A stretch of 64,000 nucleotides of DNA from AP-15 sp963833745 (GTDB lineage Bacteria > Pseudomonadota > Alphaproteobacteria > ATCC43930 > CGMCC-115725). Under the pieces are notes generated by a model. It saw only the letters and a list, made by a program, of their open reading frames with translations. It did no database searches and was not told where the DNA came from. Below are positions 16,971 through 26,165 of this stretch, piece after piece (position 1 is the stretch's first letter; every line of letters starts with the position of its first letter). The DNA lies in assembly GCA_963833745.1 (NCBI GenBank), contig CAWHZD010000001.1, positions 310,001 to 374,000 on the forward strand. Direction: 5' to 3'. The position numbers and the translations under genes are program-made.

Positions 16971-17790
16971 GCCGGGCGGCTTGCGGCTGCGGGTGATCTC
17001 GGGGCTGACGTTGGCTCCGCTGCCGGTGGCGGCGATTTGGTTCGGCGGGCCGTACCTGGCGCTGCTGACGGGTATTGCCGGGGCGGTGATGGCATGGGAA
17101 TGGGGCCGGCTGTGCCGAGGCGCGTCCGCGCGGCGGTTCGCATTTGGTGCGGCCGAGATTGAGCTCGTCGCGATCGTCGTCGTGAGCGTCGGGATTGCCG
17201 CTGTCGGCGCCGCCTGGGTGGCGATCGCGGTGGCGGTTCTGGGTGCTGTCCTGGTCTTGTGGACGGCGCGCCAACAGTCGCAAGGCGAACCCGCGTGGAT
17301 GGCGCTCGGCGCGTTGTGGGTGGCGTTGCCCTGCATTTGCCTGTTGTGGCTGGCGCGGGAGGAGGGTGGCGGCAGGGCGACCTTGCTGTGGCTGCTGGCG
17401 GTGGTCTGGACGACCGACATCGGCGCCTACGCGGTGGGCCGCGGCGTCGGCGGGCCGCGTCTTGCGCCGCGCTGGAGCCCGCGCAAAACCTGGTCTGGAT
17501 TCGCCGGCGGCACGCTGTGCGCCGCACTCTCGGGCGGTGCTACCGCGGTGGTGCTGGGTGTGTCGCCGGCGCTGCCGCTGGTGCTGATCAGTGCCGGCCT
17601 TGCGATCGTCGCGCAATTCGGCGATCTTGCCGAATCGCTGGCAAAACGCAGGTTCGGCGTGAAGGATTCGAGTGGCCTCATTCCTGGACACGGCGGGCTG
17701 CTCGACCGGCTTGACGGGTTGCTCGCGGTGATCCCGACAGTGGCGCTGATGACCCTGATCGGCGGCCGCAGCGTTCTCGCGTGGCACTGA
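16957..17790 (+). CDS. cdsA: phosphatidate cytidylyltransferase
   Basis: 277 aa from TTG 16957, which overlaps uppS by 14 bp; no ATG is suitably placed. Multi-helix membrane protein with the CDS signature near the C-terminus: KDSSGLIPGHGGLLDRLDGL, and KRRFGVKD before it. It makes CDP-diacylglycerol from phosphatidate and CTP in the inner membrane. Confidence 0.95.
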   Translation: MARAEPGGLRLRVISGLTLAPLPVAAIWFGGPYLALLTGIAGAVMAWEWGRLCRGASARRFAFGAAEIELVAIVVVSVGIAAVGAAWVAIAVAVLGAVLVLWTARQQSQGEPAWMALGALWVALPCICLLWLAREEGGGRATLLWLLAVVWTTDIGAYAVGRGVGGPRLAPRWSPRKTWSGFAGGTLCAALSGGATAVVLGVSPALPLVLISAGLAIVAQFGDLAESLAKRRFGVKDSSGLIPGHGGLLDRLDGLLAVIPTVALMTLIGGRSVLAWH

Positions 17791-17842
17791 AATCGCCTGT
17801 CGGCGCCCGGGCCCACCGGCGCCAAGATCGGGAGTGACGGGG

Positions 17843-19027
17843 ATGCGAAGCGTCACAATTCTCGGCTCGACGGGTTCGATCGGGCAAAACACCATAGACC
17901 TTCTGCAGCGCAACCCTGGCGTCTTCGCGGTCGAGGCATTGACCGCAAACCGCAATGCGCCCCTGCTCGCGGAGCAGGCCCGTGCCTTGGGCGCGCGCTT
18001 TGTCGCGATCGCTGATCCGGATCATTACCCGGTGCTGAAGGAGGCGCTTTCCGGCACCGGGATCAAGATCGGCTGCGGCGCACAATCCCTGATCGAGGCG
18101 GCCGAGCGCCCGGCCGAATGGGTGATGGCCGGAATCGTCGGCGCGGCCGGGTTGGCCCCAACCTTGGCGGCGATCCGCCGCGGCGTCATCGTCGCCTTCG
18201 CCAACAAGGAGGTACTGGTCTGCGCTGGCGCCCTCGTCATGGAGGAAGTGTCGCGCCATGGCGCGACCCTGCTGCCGGTCGACAGCGAACACAACGCGAT
18301 CTGGCAATGTTTCGATTTCGACCGGGTCGAGGGGATCGAGAAGATCACGCTGACCTGCAGCGGCGGTCCGTTCCGCGAGCGCGCCATCGAGGACATGCGG
18401 GGCGTCACCCCGAAACAAGCAGTCGCCCACCCGAATTGGAACATGGGGGCAAAGATCTCGGTCAATTCGGCGACCCTGATGAACAAGGGTCTCGAGCTGA
18501 TCGAAGCGTATCACTTATTCCAAATGCCGCCCGACCGCATCGACATCGTCGTCCATCCGCAGTCGGTTATCCACAGCATGGTGAGCTATCGCGACGGGTC
18601 GGTACTGGCGCAGCTCGGCTCGCCCGATATGCGCACGCCGATCGCCTATGCGCTCGCCTGGCCCGACCGGATCACGACGCCGACCAAACGGCTCGACTTG
18701 GCAGCGGTCGGAAAGCTGACCTTTGAGGCACCCGACGAACAGCGGTTCCCAGCGCTGCGCGTCGCCCGCGAAGCTCTGTTGCGAGGCGGCGGCGCGTCAA
18801 CCGTTCTGAATGCAGCCAATGAAACCGCGGTGCATGCCTTTCTCGAAGGAAGGATCGGATTTTTGGACATTGTCCGAACGGTCGAGGGCACGCTGGCGAC
18901 GGTCCCGGCCGATAATCTTGAATCGCTCGAAGATGTTTATAATTACGACCAAGCGGCCCGGGAAGCGGCGGAGCGCATGACCCGCCGCAACACTGTGGCA
19001 CGTGCCACCGCACCGATGGGTCTGTGA
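17843..19027 (+). CDS. dxr: 1-deoxy-D-xylulose 5-phosphate reductoisomerase
   Basis: 394 aa from ATG 17843; the GTG three codons earlier lies directly on the GGAG ribosome-binding site and is less likely. NADPH site ILGSTGSIGQNT, metal/substrate motifs LLPVDSEHNAIWQCF and LTCSGGPFRER, and HPNWNMGAKISVNSATLMNK. Second step of the MEP isoprenoid pathway. Feeds the adjacent uppS function. Confidence 0.98.
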   Translation: MRSVTILGSTGSIGQNTIDLLQRNPGVFAVEALTANRNAPLLAEQARALGARFVAIADPDHYPVLKEALSGTGIKIGCGAQSLIEAAERPAEWVMAGIVGAAGLAPTLAAIRRGVIVAFANKEVLVCAGALVMEEVSRHGATLLPVDSEHNAIWQCFDFDRVEGIEKITLTCSGGPFRERAIEDMRGVTPKQAVAHPNWNMGAKISVNSATLMNKGLELIEAYHLFQMPPDRIDIVVHPQSVIHSMVSYRDGSVLAQLGSPDMRTPIAYALAWPDRITTPTKRLDLAAVGKLTFEAPDEQRFPALRVAREALLRGGGASTVLNAANETAVHAFLEGRIGFLDIVRTVEGTLATVPADNLESLEDVYNYDQAAREAAERMTRRNTVARATAPMGL

Positions 19028-20166
19028 TGATCGCGTTTTTGCACCACGGGTTCGACTACATCGTCCCGTTCCTGTTTGTCCTGACCGTGCTCGTTTTCGT
19101 TCACGAGTTTGGCCATTATTTTATCGCCCGGCGAAACGGCGTCCGCGTCGACGTATTCTCGATCGGCTTCGGTCCCGAGTTGTTCGGCTGGCACGATCGC
19201 GCCGGCACGCGCTGGAAGGTCAGCGCGATCCCGCTCGGCGGTTATGTCAAGATGTTCGGCGACAACGATGCGAGTTCGGGCCTGCCGTCTGCCGGCCTCG
19301 CCCGCATGAGCCCCGCCGAACGCGACGTGTCGTTTCATTACAAAACGCTCGGTCAGCGGGCAGCAATCGTCTCGGCCGGGCCGGCGGCGAACTTTGTCTT
19401 CGCAATCGTGGTGCTGGCGGCGCTGTTTATGACGTTTGGCCAGCCATTCACCCCGGCACAGGTCGGACAAGTCCAACCCGGCAGCGCTGCCGAGCGCGCC
19501 GGAGTCAAGCCCGGGGACATGATCGTCAGCGTCAGCGGCGACGCGGTGCGGAGCTTTGAGGATGTCCAGCAGGATGTCCGGCTCAACCCGGGCGTACCGA
19601 TGACCATCGTCGTCAGGCGCGACGGCAAGGATGTCACTCTCCAGGCGACGCCGGCGAAGACACAGCTGACCGACCGGTTTGGCAATCACTATGAGATTGG
19701 CTTGCTCGGCATCGCCCACAACGGAATCGACTACGTCAGGCGCGACCCGGCGACCGCCCTGATCCAAGCGGGAAAGCAGACCTGGGATCTTTCCGCCTCG
19801 ACCTTGAAGGCGATGTGGCAAATCGTCATTGGAGTGCGCGGCACCGACGAACTCGGCGGGCCATTGCGTATTGCTCAGATGTCGGGCGACGTGGCCCAGG
19901 GCGGGGTGGTCGCGGTCGTCTGGTTTATGGCAGTGTTGTCGATCAATCTGGGGTTGATTAATCTGTTCCCGGTTCCAGTGCTTGACGGCGGACACCTGCT
20001 GTTCTATGCCGCCGAAGCGCTTCGCGGGAAGCCACTCGGTCAGCGCGCCCAGGAATACGGGTTTCGCATCGGGCTCGCCTTGGTACTTACGCTGATGGTC
20101 TTCGCCACGTGGAACGATCTTGTCCACCTCCGGATCGTCGAGTTTGTCAAAAGGCTCGTGACCTGA
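19027..20166 (+). CDS. rseP: RIP metalloprotease RseP (site-2 protease)
   Basis: 379 aa. Zinc motif HEFGH at about 26-30 in the first helix, a PDZ domain around 140-210 (VQPGSAAERAGVKPGDMIVS), and the third zinc ligand in FPVPVLDGGHLLFY near the C-terminus. It performs intramembrane cleavage of anti-sigma factors such as RseA homologues and clears signal-peptide remnants. ATG overlaps the dxr stop by one base. Confidence 0.97.
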   Translation: MIAFLHHGFDYIVPFLFVLTVLVFVHEFGHYFIARRNGVRVDVFSIGFGPELFGWHDRAGTRWKVSAIPLGGYVKMFGDNDASSGLPSAGLARMSPAERDVSFHYKTLGQRAAIVSAGPAANFVFAIVVLAALFMTFGQPFTPAQVGQVQPGSAAERAGVKPGDMIVSVSGDAVRSFEDVQQDVRLNPGVPMTIVVRRDGKDVTLQATPAKTQLTDRFGNHYEIGLLGIAHNGIDYVRRDPATALIQAGKQTWDLSASTLKAMWQIVIGVRGTDELGGPLRIAQMSGDVAQGGVVAVVWFMAVLSINLGLINLFPVPVLDGGHLLFYAAEALRGKPLGQRAQEYGFRIGLALVLTLMVFATWNDLVHLRIVEFVKRLVT

Positions 20167-20212
20167 CGCGAGCCTAGTTCGGCGATGGGGGTTCGGTCGG
20201 GGGTGGGGGGTT

Positions 20213-23107
20213 TTGCTTTTCAGCAGACGGAATTGCGTGCTGTGGGCGGTGGCGAGCGCCCTCACCCTGGCGACGGCGGCGGGACCGTCCCGAACGACGA
20301 TGGCGCAGACGAGCGGCGGAGCCGCGCCACCGTCCGGGGGCGGAGGTCAAAGCCAGCAAGCGACACCGCCGGCGCCCAAGTTTGAGAGCGGCATTACACC
20401 CTCCTCCCCACCGAGTCAGCCGACTGGGCCCGGCGCGGAGAGCAGCGGCGCTCCGCCGGTGCGACCTGCTGCCCCGCTCGGTGCGCCGTCGGAGCCTCGG
20501 CTCGAAAGCGGCATGACGCCGCCCACGCAAGCTCCCATTTCCTCCGGCCAACCGCCCGCGCCACCGCCGGCGCCGTCCGGTCAACCGCCAGTGCCCGAAC
20601 TCAAGAGCGGCCTGGCGCCCCCCGCACCGGCGCCCCCGACCGGCGTGGGACCCGCCCCGGGGCAGCCGAGCGAAGCGCCGGCAGCGGGGCAGCCGGCGGG
20701 CGCGCCGCTCGCACCGGTCAGACCTCGCGAACCTCGCCGTCCGGCGCCGTCGCCGGCCGCAGCGGGCGGGCCTGGCGCGGTGCCGGGCCCGGCGGGTAGC
20801 GGGCTCGCCGCCAGGCCGACCCCCGCACCGGCCGTACCGACAATGGGCGGCGGGGTCGTAGCCGACATTCAAATCCTCGGCACCCAGCGCATCGAGCCCG
20901 AGACAGTGCGCTCGTATCTTCAGATTCAGCCCGGCGACGCGTGGAACTCCGAGAAACTCGACGCATCCCTGAAGGCGTTGTTTGCCACGGGCCTGTTTGC
21001 CGACGTCAATTTAAGCCGGAGCGGCGATAGGCTCGTCGTCAAGATCGTCGAAAACCCGATCATCAACCGCATTGCCTTCGAGGGAAACCACAAGCTCGAC
21101 GACAAGGAACTCAACGCCGAAATTCAGGAGCGTCCGCGTGTCGTCTACACCCGCTCGCGGGTGCAGGCCGACGTCAAGCGCATCCTCGACCTCTACCGCC
21201 GGCACGGAAGGTTTGGCGCGACTGTCGAGCCGAAGGTCATTCAGCTGTCCGAGAATCGGGTTGATCTGGTCTTCGAGATCAATGAAGGCGATTTCACCGG
21301 CATTCGCAGTGTCAATTTCGTCGGCAACAAGGCCTACAGCGAGAGCAAGCTGCGCGGCGTGATCGCGACCAAGGAAAGTCGCTGGTATCGATTCCTCTCG
21401 ACCAACGACAGCTTTGATCCCGACCGGATGACCTACGATCGCGAACTGTTGCGCAAGTTTTATCTGACCGAGGGTTATGCTGATTTCCGCGTGCTGTCGG
21501 CGGTGGCCGAGCTGACCCCGGAGCGCGACGGTTTCATCGTCACCTTCACCCTCGACGAGGGTGAACGCTATCGCTTCGGCAAGGTTGGGGTCAATATAAA
21601 GCTCAAGGATTTGACGGCCTCACAGGTGCTGCCGCTGCTGACTGTACATTCGGGCGATTGGTACAATGCCCAGCAGGTGGAAGATTCGATCTCGTTGCTG
21701 ACCAATACCCTCGGCACCCGCGGTTATGCTTTTGTCGAAGTCAAGCCTGACATTACCCGCAATCGTCAAAACCACACCGTCGACATCACGTTCAACGCCC
21801 AGGAGGGGCCGCGCGTCTATGTCGAGCGCATCGAAATCGTCGGTAACACGCGAACGCTCGACAAAGTAATCAGGCGCGAGTTTCAGCTTGTCGAAGGCGA
21901 CGCCTTCAATACCGAAAAGATGCAGCGCTCGCAGCAACGCATCAAAAATCTCGGATTCTTCAAAAAAGTCGAGGTGACCAACGCTCCGGGTTCGGCGCCA
22001 GACAAGACGGTGGTGACGGTCGAAGTAGAGGAACAGTCGACCGGCGAACTGTCTTTCGGCCTGGGCTTTTCGACCAGCGACGGACCGCTCGCAGACGTCA
22101 ACATCCGGGAGCGTAATTTCTTGGGGCGTGGTCAGGATATGCAGATCGGCGCGGTGGTGTCGTTGCGCTCGCAGCAGGTGCAGCTAAGTTTTACCGAGCC
22201 GTATTTTCTCGACAAGAACATTGCCGCCGGTTTCGACCTTTTCGAAATCAAGACCAGTCCAACGACCAATTTCTTCACGGGCATAACCCCGCCTTATCAG
22301 CAATTCTCCTATGGCGGCGCGTTGCGCGCCGGATATCAGATCACCGACAATTTGCGGCAGACGCTGAAATATACCGCTCGTTCGGACACAATCGAGAACA
22401 TTCAGAGCGACGCATCCCTGTTCATTGCTCTGCAGGCGGGAACCCATGTCACCTCGGCGATCGGCCAGGTCCTACTCTACGACCGGCGCGACGACCGTGT
22501 TGATCCGACAGGCGGTTATTTCGTCTCGCTGGGAAATGATTTTGCCGGCGTCGGATTTGGCGTGGACTATGTGCGGTCGAAGGTGAATTTCGGCTATTAC
22601 TACTCGGTTGCGCCGGACTGGGTGCTGAGCTTCACCGGGGAGGCAGGCGAGATTTTTGGTTGGGACGGGCAGCAGGTTCTGCTGCAGGATCGTTTTTTTG
22701 TCGGTGGCGACAATCTGCGCGGTTTCCAGGACGCCGGGATCGGTCCCCGCGATTCGGTTGACGACGACGCGCTCGGCGGGCAGAAATACTATGTCGGCTC
22801 GGTGACTCTGGGCGTGCCGCTGGGCCTCCCCAAGGAGCTCGGGATCAGCGGCCGCGTCTTCACCGATTTCGGCACGCTCTACAGCCTCGAACCGACGACT
22901 CTCAACCTGACCCCGGCGCAGCTGGCCACGACCGGCGGGGTTACGCCGCAGGTTTTGCAATCGCCGGCGATCCGGGTCAGCACCGGGGTCGGCGTGTCGT
23001 GGAAGTCGCCGGTGGGTCCGATCCGCCTCGATGTCGCGGTGCCGATAAAGAAAGAATTCTTCGACCAGACTCAGTTCTTCAGGGTCAGTTTCGGGACGAA
23101 ATTCTGA
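20213..23107 (+). CDS. bamA: outer membrane protein assembly factor BamA with long proline-rich N-terminal extension
   Basis: 964 aa, against the roughly 760-800 aa usual for the family. From TTG 20213 the protein has a signal peptide (basic SRR, then a hydrophobic core through about residue 23). A Pro/Ala/Gly/Ser-rich segment follows at about 36-211, then POTRA domains from about 215 (VVADIQILGTQRIEPETVRS) and a 16-strand barrel ending in the C-terminal Phe of SFGTKF. The extension contains three related motifs, KFESGITP (56), RLESGMTP (96) and ELKSGLAP (129). BamA inserts beta-barrels into the outer membrane. The start is uncertain: the only in-frame ATG (20300) would remove the signal peptide. 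Confidence 0.95.
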   Translation: MLFSRRNCVLWAVASALTLATAAGPSRTTMAQTSGGAAPPSGGGGQSQQATPPAPKFESGITPSSPPSQPTGPGAESSGAPPVRPAAPLGAPSEPRLESGMTPPTQAPISSGQPPAPPPAPSGQPPVPELKSGLAPPAPAPPTGVGPAPGQPSEAPAAGQPAGAPLAPVRPREPRRPAPSPAAAGGPGAVPGPAGSGLAARPTPAPAVPTMGGGVVADIQILGTQRIEPETVRSYLQIQPGDAWNSEKLDASLKALFATGLFADVNLSRSGDRLVVKIVENPIINRIAFEGNHKLDDKELNAEIQERPRVVYTRSRVQADVKRILDLYRRHGRFGATVEPKVIQLSENRVDLVFEINEGDFTGIRSVNFVGNKAYSESKLRGVIATKESRWYRFLSTNDSFDPDRMTYDRELLRKFYLTEGYADFRVLSAVAELTPERDGFIVTFTLDEGERYRFGKVGVNIKLKDLTASQVLPLLTVHSGDWYNAQQVEDSISLLTNTLGTRGYAFVEVKPDITRNRQNHTVDITFNAQEGPRVYVERIEIVGNTRTLDKVIRREFQLVEGDAFNTEKMQRSQQRIKNLGFFKKVEVTNAPGSAPDKTVVTVEVEEQSTGELSFGLGFSTSDGPLADVNIRERNFLGRGQDMQIGAVVSLRSQQVQLSFTEPYFLDKNIAAGFDLFEIKTSPTTNFFTGITPPYQQFSYGGALRAGYQITDNLRQTLKYTARSDTIENIQSDASLFIALQAGTHVTSAIGQVLLYDRRDDRVDPTGGYFVSLGNDFAGVGFGVDYVRSKVNFGYYYSVAPDWVLSFTGEAGEIFGWDGQQVLLQDRFFVGGDNLRGFQDAGIGPRDSVDDDALGGQKYYVGSVTLGVPLGLPKELGISGRVFTDFGTLYSLEPTTLNLTPAQLATTGGVTPQVLQSPAIRVSTGVGVSWKSPVGPIRLDVAVPIKKEFFDQTQFFRVSFGTKF

Positions 23108-23841
23108 TGCCGAATTTTCTTTTCCGGCGAGCGGCGCTGCTGCTGGCGTTTATGCTCGGGCTTGTCGGCAGCGCCGCCGGTCAAGCGCCTCCTGCGAAAG
23201 CCCCGCCGCCGGCGCCGGCCCCCGCCCCCGCTCCCGCCCCGAAAGCGCCGCCGCCGGCACCGTCGCCGACGCCGCAGAACCTGAGCGTCATGGTCGTCGA
23301 CGTGCAGGCGCTGCTACAGAACTCGAAGGCTGCGAAGATGGTTCGCGGCCAGATCGAACAGAAGCGCAACGAATACACCAAAGAGATCTCGCGCCAGGAA
23401 GAGGCGTTGCGTTCAGAACGCGATGCCTTGCAGCGCCAACAGACGTCAATGGCGCCAGAAGCACTCAACAAAAAGGGGCGGGAATTCCAACAAAAGGTCA
23501 ACGACCTTGACCGCGACGTCCAAAGCAAACGCGCCGCTCTTGAAAAATCCAACAACGAGGCGTTGACCAGAATTCAGCAGTCGATGCTGAAAATTATCGC
23601 TGACATTGCCAGGCAGCGGCGGGCGAACCTGGTGCTGCAGCGCACTGATCTGGTGCTGTTCGACCAGGCGTTCGACGTGACCGACGAGGTCATGCAAAAG
23701 CTCGACGAGGAGCTTCCGGTTCTGACCGTCAACTTTGCCACGCCGGAGCCGGTGCCCGCCACCACTGCGGCACCTGAGGCGCCGTCGCCGTCGCCGGCTC
23801 CCACTGCCAAGGCCGCTACCGCCAAGGCGAAAAAGAAGTAG
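23107..23841 (+). CDS. skp: OmpH/Skp-family periplasmic chaperone
   Basis: 244 aa. Signal peptide at 1-23 (FRRAALLLAFMLGLVGSAAG), a Pro/Ala spacer at about 25-56, then the OmpH domain (SVMVVDVQALLQNSKAAKMV) with long coiled-coil arms rich in Arg, Glu and Gln. It ends in an Ala/Pro/Lys-rich tail. Skp binds unfolded outer-membrane proteins and delivers them to BamA; it overlaps bamA by one base. The proline-rich spacer resembles that of the BamA upstream. Confidence 0.93.
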   Translation: MPNFLFRRAALLLAFMLGLVGSAAGQAPPAKAPPPAPAPAPAPAPKAPPPAPSPTPQNLSVMVVDVQALLQNSKAAKMVRGQIEQKRNEYTKEISRQEEALRSERDALQRQQTSMAPEALNKKGREFQQKVNDLDRDVQSKRAALEKSNNEALTRIQQSMLKIIADIARQRRANLVLQRTDLVLFDQAFDVTDEVMQKLDEELPVLTVNFATPEPVPATTAAPEAPSPSPAPTAKAATAKAKKK

Positions 23842-23863
23842 GGCGCGGCGGGGCCCTCGGCCG

Positions 23864-24889
23864 ATGGTTGACCCTCGCTTTTTCTCCCGCGCCGGGCCGT
23901 TTACGCTCGCCGAGCTGGCGCGGGCGAGCGGGGCTCTGCTGTCGCGCGACGAGGATGGCAAGAGATTGTTCCATGACGTGGCGCCGCTCGAAACGGCGGG
24001 CCCTGACGAAGTGAGCTTTCTCGAGAACCGCAAATATCTTCCCGCCTTTCGCGGCTCCCGGGCGGGCGCGGTGTTTGTCGACGCCGTATCGTCCAAAGAC
24101 GCGCCACCCGGTATGGCGCTGCTCGTGGCGAGCGCGCCCTACAGGGCTTATGCGCTGGCGGCGCAAGCCTTTTACCCGGCGTCACCAATCACCGCCGGCC
24201 GGGCGCCGTCGGCGCTGATCGATGCCGAGGCAATCGTCCCCAAGGATTGCGAGGTTGGTGCGAACGTCGTCATCGAGGCGCGGGTACAGCTCGGCAGGCG
24301 CTGCCGGGTTGGTGCCAATACCGTGATCGCCGCCGGCGTCAGGATCGGCGAGGACTGCCATATCGGCGCCAACGTCACAATCAGCCACGCGCTGATCGGC
24401 GCGCGCGTCGTCTTGCATCCCGGGGTACGGATCGGTCAGGCCGGGTTCGGCTTTGCGCCCGACCGAGCGGGGCCGATCAAGGTTCCGCAGCTCGGGCGCG
24501 TGATCATCGGCGACGATGTCGATATTGGCGCCAACACCACGATCGATCGAGGCTCGGGACACGATACGGTGATCGGCGCCGGATCGATGATTGATAATCT
24601 GGTGCAAATCGCCCACAACGTCGTGCTCGGCCGGTGCTGTATTTTGGCCGGGCAAGTCGGCGTTTCCGGGAGCACGCGGCTCGACGATTTTGTCATGATT
24701 GGCGGACAAGGGGGGCTCGCCGGCCACCTGCATATCGGCGCCGGCGCCCGGATTGCTGCCAAGTCCGGCTTGATGCGCGACGTTCCGGCAGGGGCGACGG
24801 TGTCGGGTATCCCGGCCGTGCCGATCGCCGATTTCATGCGGCAGACCGCAGTCCTGCAGCGTCTGGGCAAGAAGAAGGACGGGCGATGA
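23864..24889 (+). CDS. lpxD: UDP-3-O-(3-hydroxyacyl)glucosamine N-acyltransferase
   Basis: 341 aa from ATG 23864 (MVDPRFFSRAGPFTLAELAR). The N-terminal uridine-binding domain is followed by left-handed beta-helix hexapeptide repeats; RIGQAGFGFAPDRAGPIKVP and the active-site region DNLVQIAHNVVLGRCCILAG are visible. It adds the second acyl chain in lipid A synthesis. Its stop overlaps the fabZ ATG (ATGA). Confidence 0.97.
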   Translation: MVDPRFFSRAGPFTLAELARASGALLSRDEDGKRLFHDVAPLETAGPDEVSFLENRKYLPAFRGSRAGAVFVDAVSSKDAPPGMALLVASAPYRAYALAAQAFYPASPITAGRAPSALIDAEAIVPKDCEVGANVVIEARVQLGRRCRVGANTVIAAGVRIGEDCHIGANVTISHALIGARVVLHPGVRIGQAGFGFAPDRAGPIKVPQLGRVIIGDDVDIGANTTIDRGSGHDTVIGAGSMIDNLVQIAHNVVLGRCCILAGQVGVSGSTRLDDFVMIGGQGGLAGHLHIGAGARIAAKSGLMRDVPAGATVSGIPAVPIADFMRQTAVLQRLGKKKDGR

Positions 24890-25356
24890 TCGATCCGGCC
24901 TGCACCTCGGCAGACAGTGTTCAAATCGACATTCAGCGGATCATGGAAATGATCCCGCACCGGCAACCGTTTCTGATGATCGACCGGGTCGTCGACGTGG
25001 TGGCAAATCAGCGCGCGACCGGCATCAAGAACGTCTCGATCAACGAAGATTTTTTTCGTGGCCATTTCCCGACGCGGCCGGTCATGCCGGGGGTGCTGAT
25101 CATCGAGGCGATGGCGCAGACCGCGGCCGTGCTCGTCGTGCACACCTTGGGCCCGGAAGCCGAGGGCAAGCTCGTTTATTTCATGAGCGTCGACAATGCC
25201 CGCTTTCGCCGCCCGGTCTTTCCCGGCGATCAGCTTGCCGTCCATGTCGTCAAACAGCGCAGCCGCGGCAATGTCTGGAAGTTTGAAGGCCAGGCCAAGG
25301 TCGGCGCCCATCTGATGGCCGAGGCCGTGTACGCCGCGATGATCCTCGATCGGTAG
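24886..25356 (+). CDS. fabZ: 3-hydroxyacyl-[acyl-carrier-protein] dehydratase FabZ
   Basis: 156 aa from ATG 24886. Hot-dog fold with IMEMIPHRQPFLMIDRV, the catalytic His/Glu motif GHFPTRPVMPGVLIIEAMAQ, and the late VDNARFRRPVFPGDQL. It dehydrates 3-hydroxyacyl-ACP in fatty-acid elongation and competes with LpxA/LpxD for the shared substrate, hence its place in the lpx cluster. Confidence 0.98.
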   Translation: MIDPACTSADSVQIDIQRIMEMIPHRQPFLMIDRVVDVVANQRATGIKNVSINEDFFRGHFPTRPVMPGVLIIEAMAQTAAVLVVHTLGPEAEGKLVYFMSVDNARFRRPVFPGDQLAVHVVKQRSRGNVWKFEGQAKVGAHLMAEAVYAAMILDR

Positions 25357-25367
25357 GCGGCAAAAGC

Positions 25368-26165
25368 TTGCACATTCATCCGACCGCGATCGTCGCCTCG
25401 GGCGCGCGCCTGGCCCCGGATGTCGTCGTCGGGCCTTATTGCGTCGTCGGCGAATTGGTCGAGCTGGGGGCGGGCGTCACTTTGCACGCGCATGTCGTAA
25501 TCGACGGGCGCACGACGATCGGCGCCGGCACGCGGGTCTTTCCGTTCGCCTCGATCGGGCAGGAACCGCAGGACCTCAAATATCGCGGGGAGGACTCGTC
25601 GCTTGTCGTCGGCTGCCGCAATACGATCCGCGAATATGTGACGATGAACCCGGGGACGACCGGCGGCGGCATGGTCACCCGGGTTGGCGACGACTGCCTT
25701 TTCATGGTCGGTGCTCACGTCGCGCATGACTGCCAGATCGCCGATCATGTGATCATGGCCAACAATGCGACCTTGGCCGGGCACGTCGTCATCGAGGAAT
25801 ACGTCTTTCTCGGCGGGCTGTGCGCGGTGCACCAGTTCGTGCGGATCGGCCGCCACGCGATGATCGGCGGCATGTCCGGTGTCGAGCGCGACGTGATCCC
25901 CTATGGCCAGGTGATGGGCGACCGCGCCCGGCTGACCGGGCTGAACATCATCGGGCTGCAGCGCCGCGGTTTCAGCCGCGAGGACATCCAGACGCTGCGC
26001 AACGCCTATCAATGCCTGTTCCATTCCGCGGGCACCTTGAGCGATCGGGTCGGTGAGACCGCCGGCCGCTTTGCCGGAATCGGTCCGGTCGAAGACATTG
26101 TCCAATTCATCCGCGCCGATTCGAGCCGGGCCATTTGCCAGCCGAAGGAGACGAATGGCGGATAG
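25368..26165 (+). CDS. lpxA: acyl-ACP:UDP-N-acetylglucosamine O-acyltransferase
   Basis: 265 aa from TTG 25368 (HIHPTAIVASGARLAPDVVV). Hexapeptide left-handed helix with the catalytic-His region FMVGAHVAHDCQIADHVIMA, then the helical C-terminus GLNIIGLQRRGFSREDIQTL. First committed step of lipid A synthesis. It overlaps lpxI by 11 bp. Confidence 0.97.
   Translation: MHIHPTAIVASGARLAPDVVVGPYCVVGELVELGAGVTLHAHVVIDGRTTIGAGTRVFPFASIGQEPQDLKYRGEDSSLVVGCRNTIREYVTMNPGTTGGGMVTRVGDDCLFMVGAHVAHDCQIADHVIMANNATLAGHVVIEEYVFLGGLCAVHQFVRIGRHAMIGGMSGVERDVIPYGQVMGDRARLTGLNIIGLQRRGFSREDIQTLRNAYQCLFHSAGTLSDRVGETAGRFAGIGPVEDIVQFIRADSSRAICQPKETNGG

Noticed and set aside
23735..23863. Upstream in-frame extension of lpxD overlapping skp
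   Set aside because: It encodes Arg/Pro-rich shadow sequence; the conserved LpxD start is at 23864.
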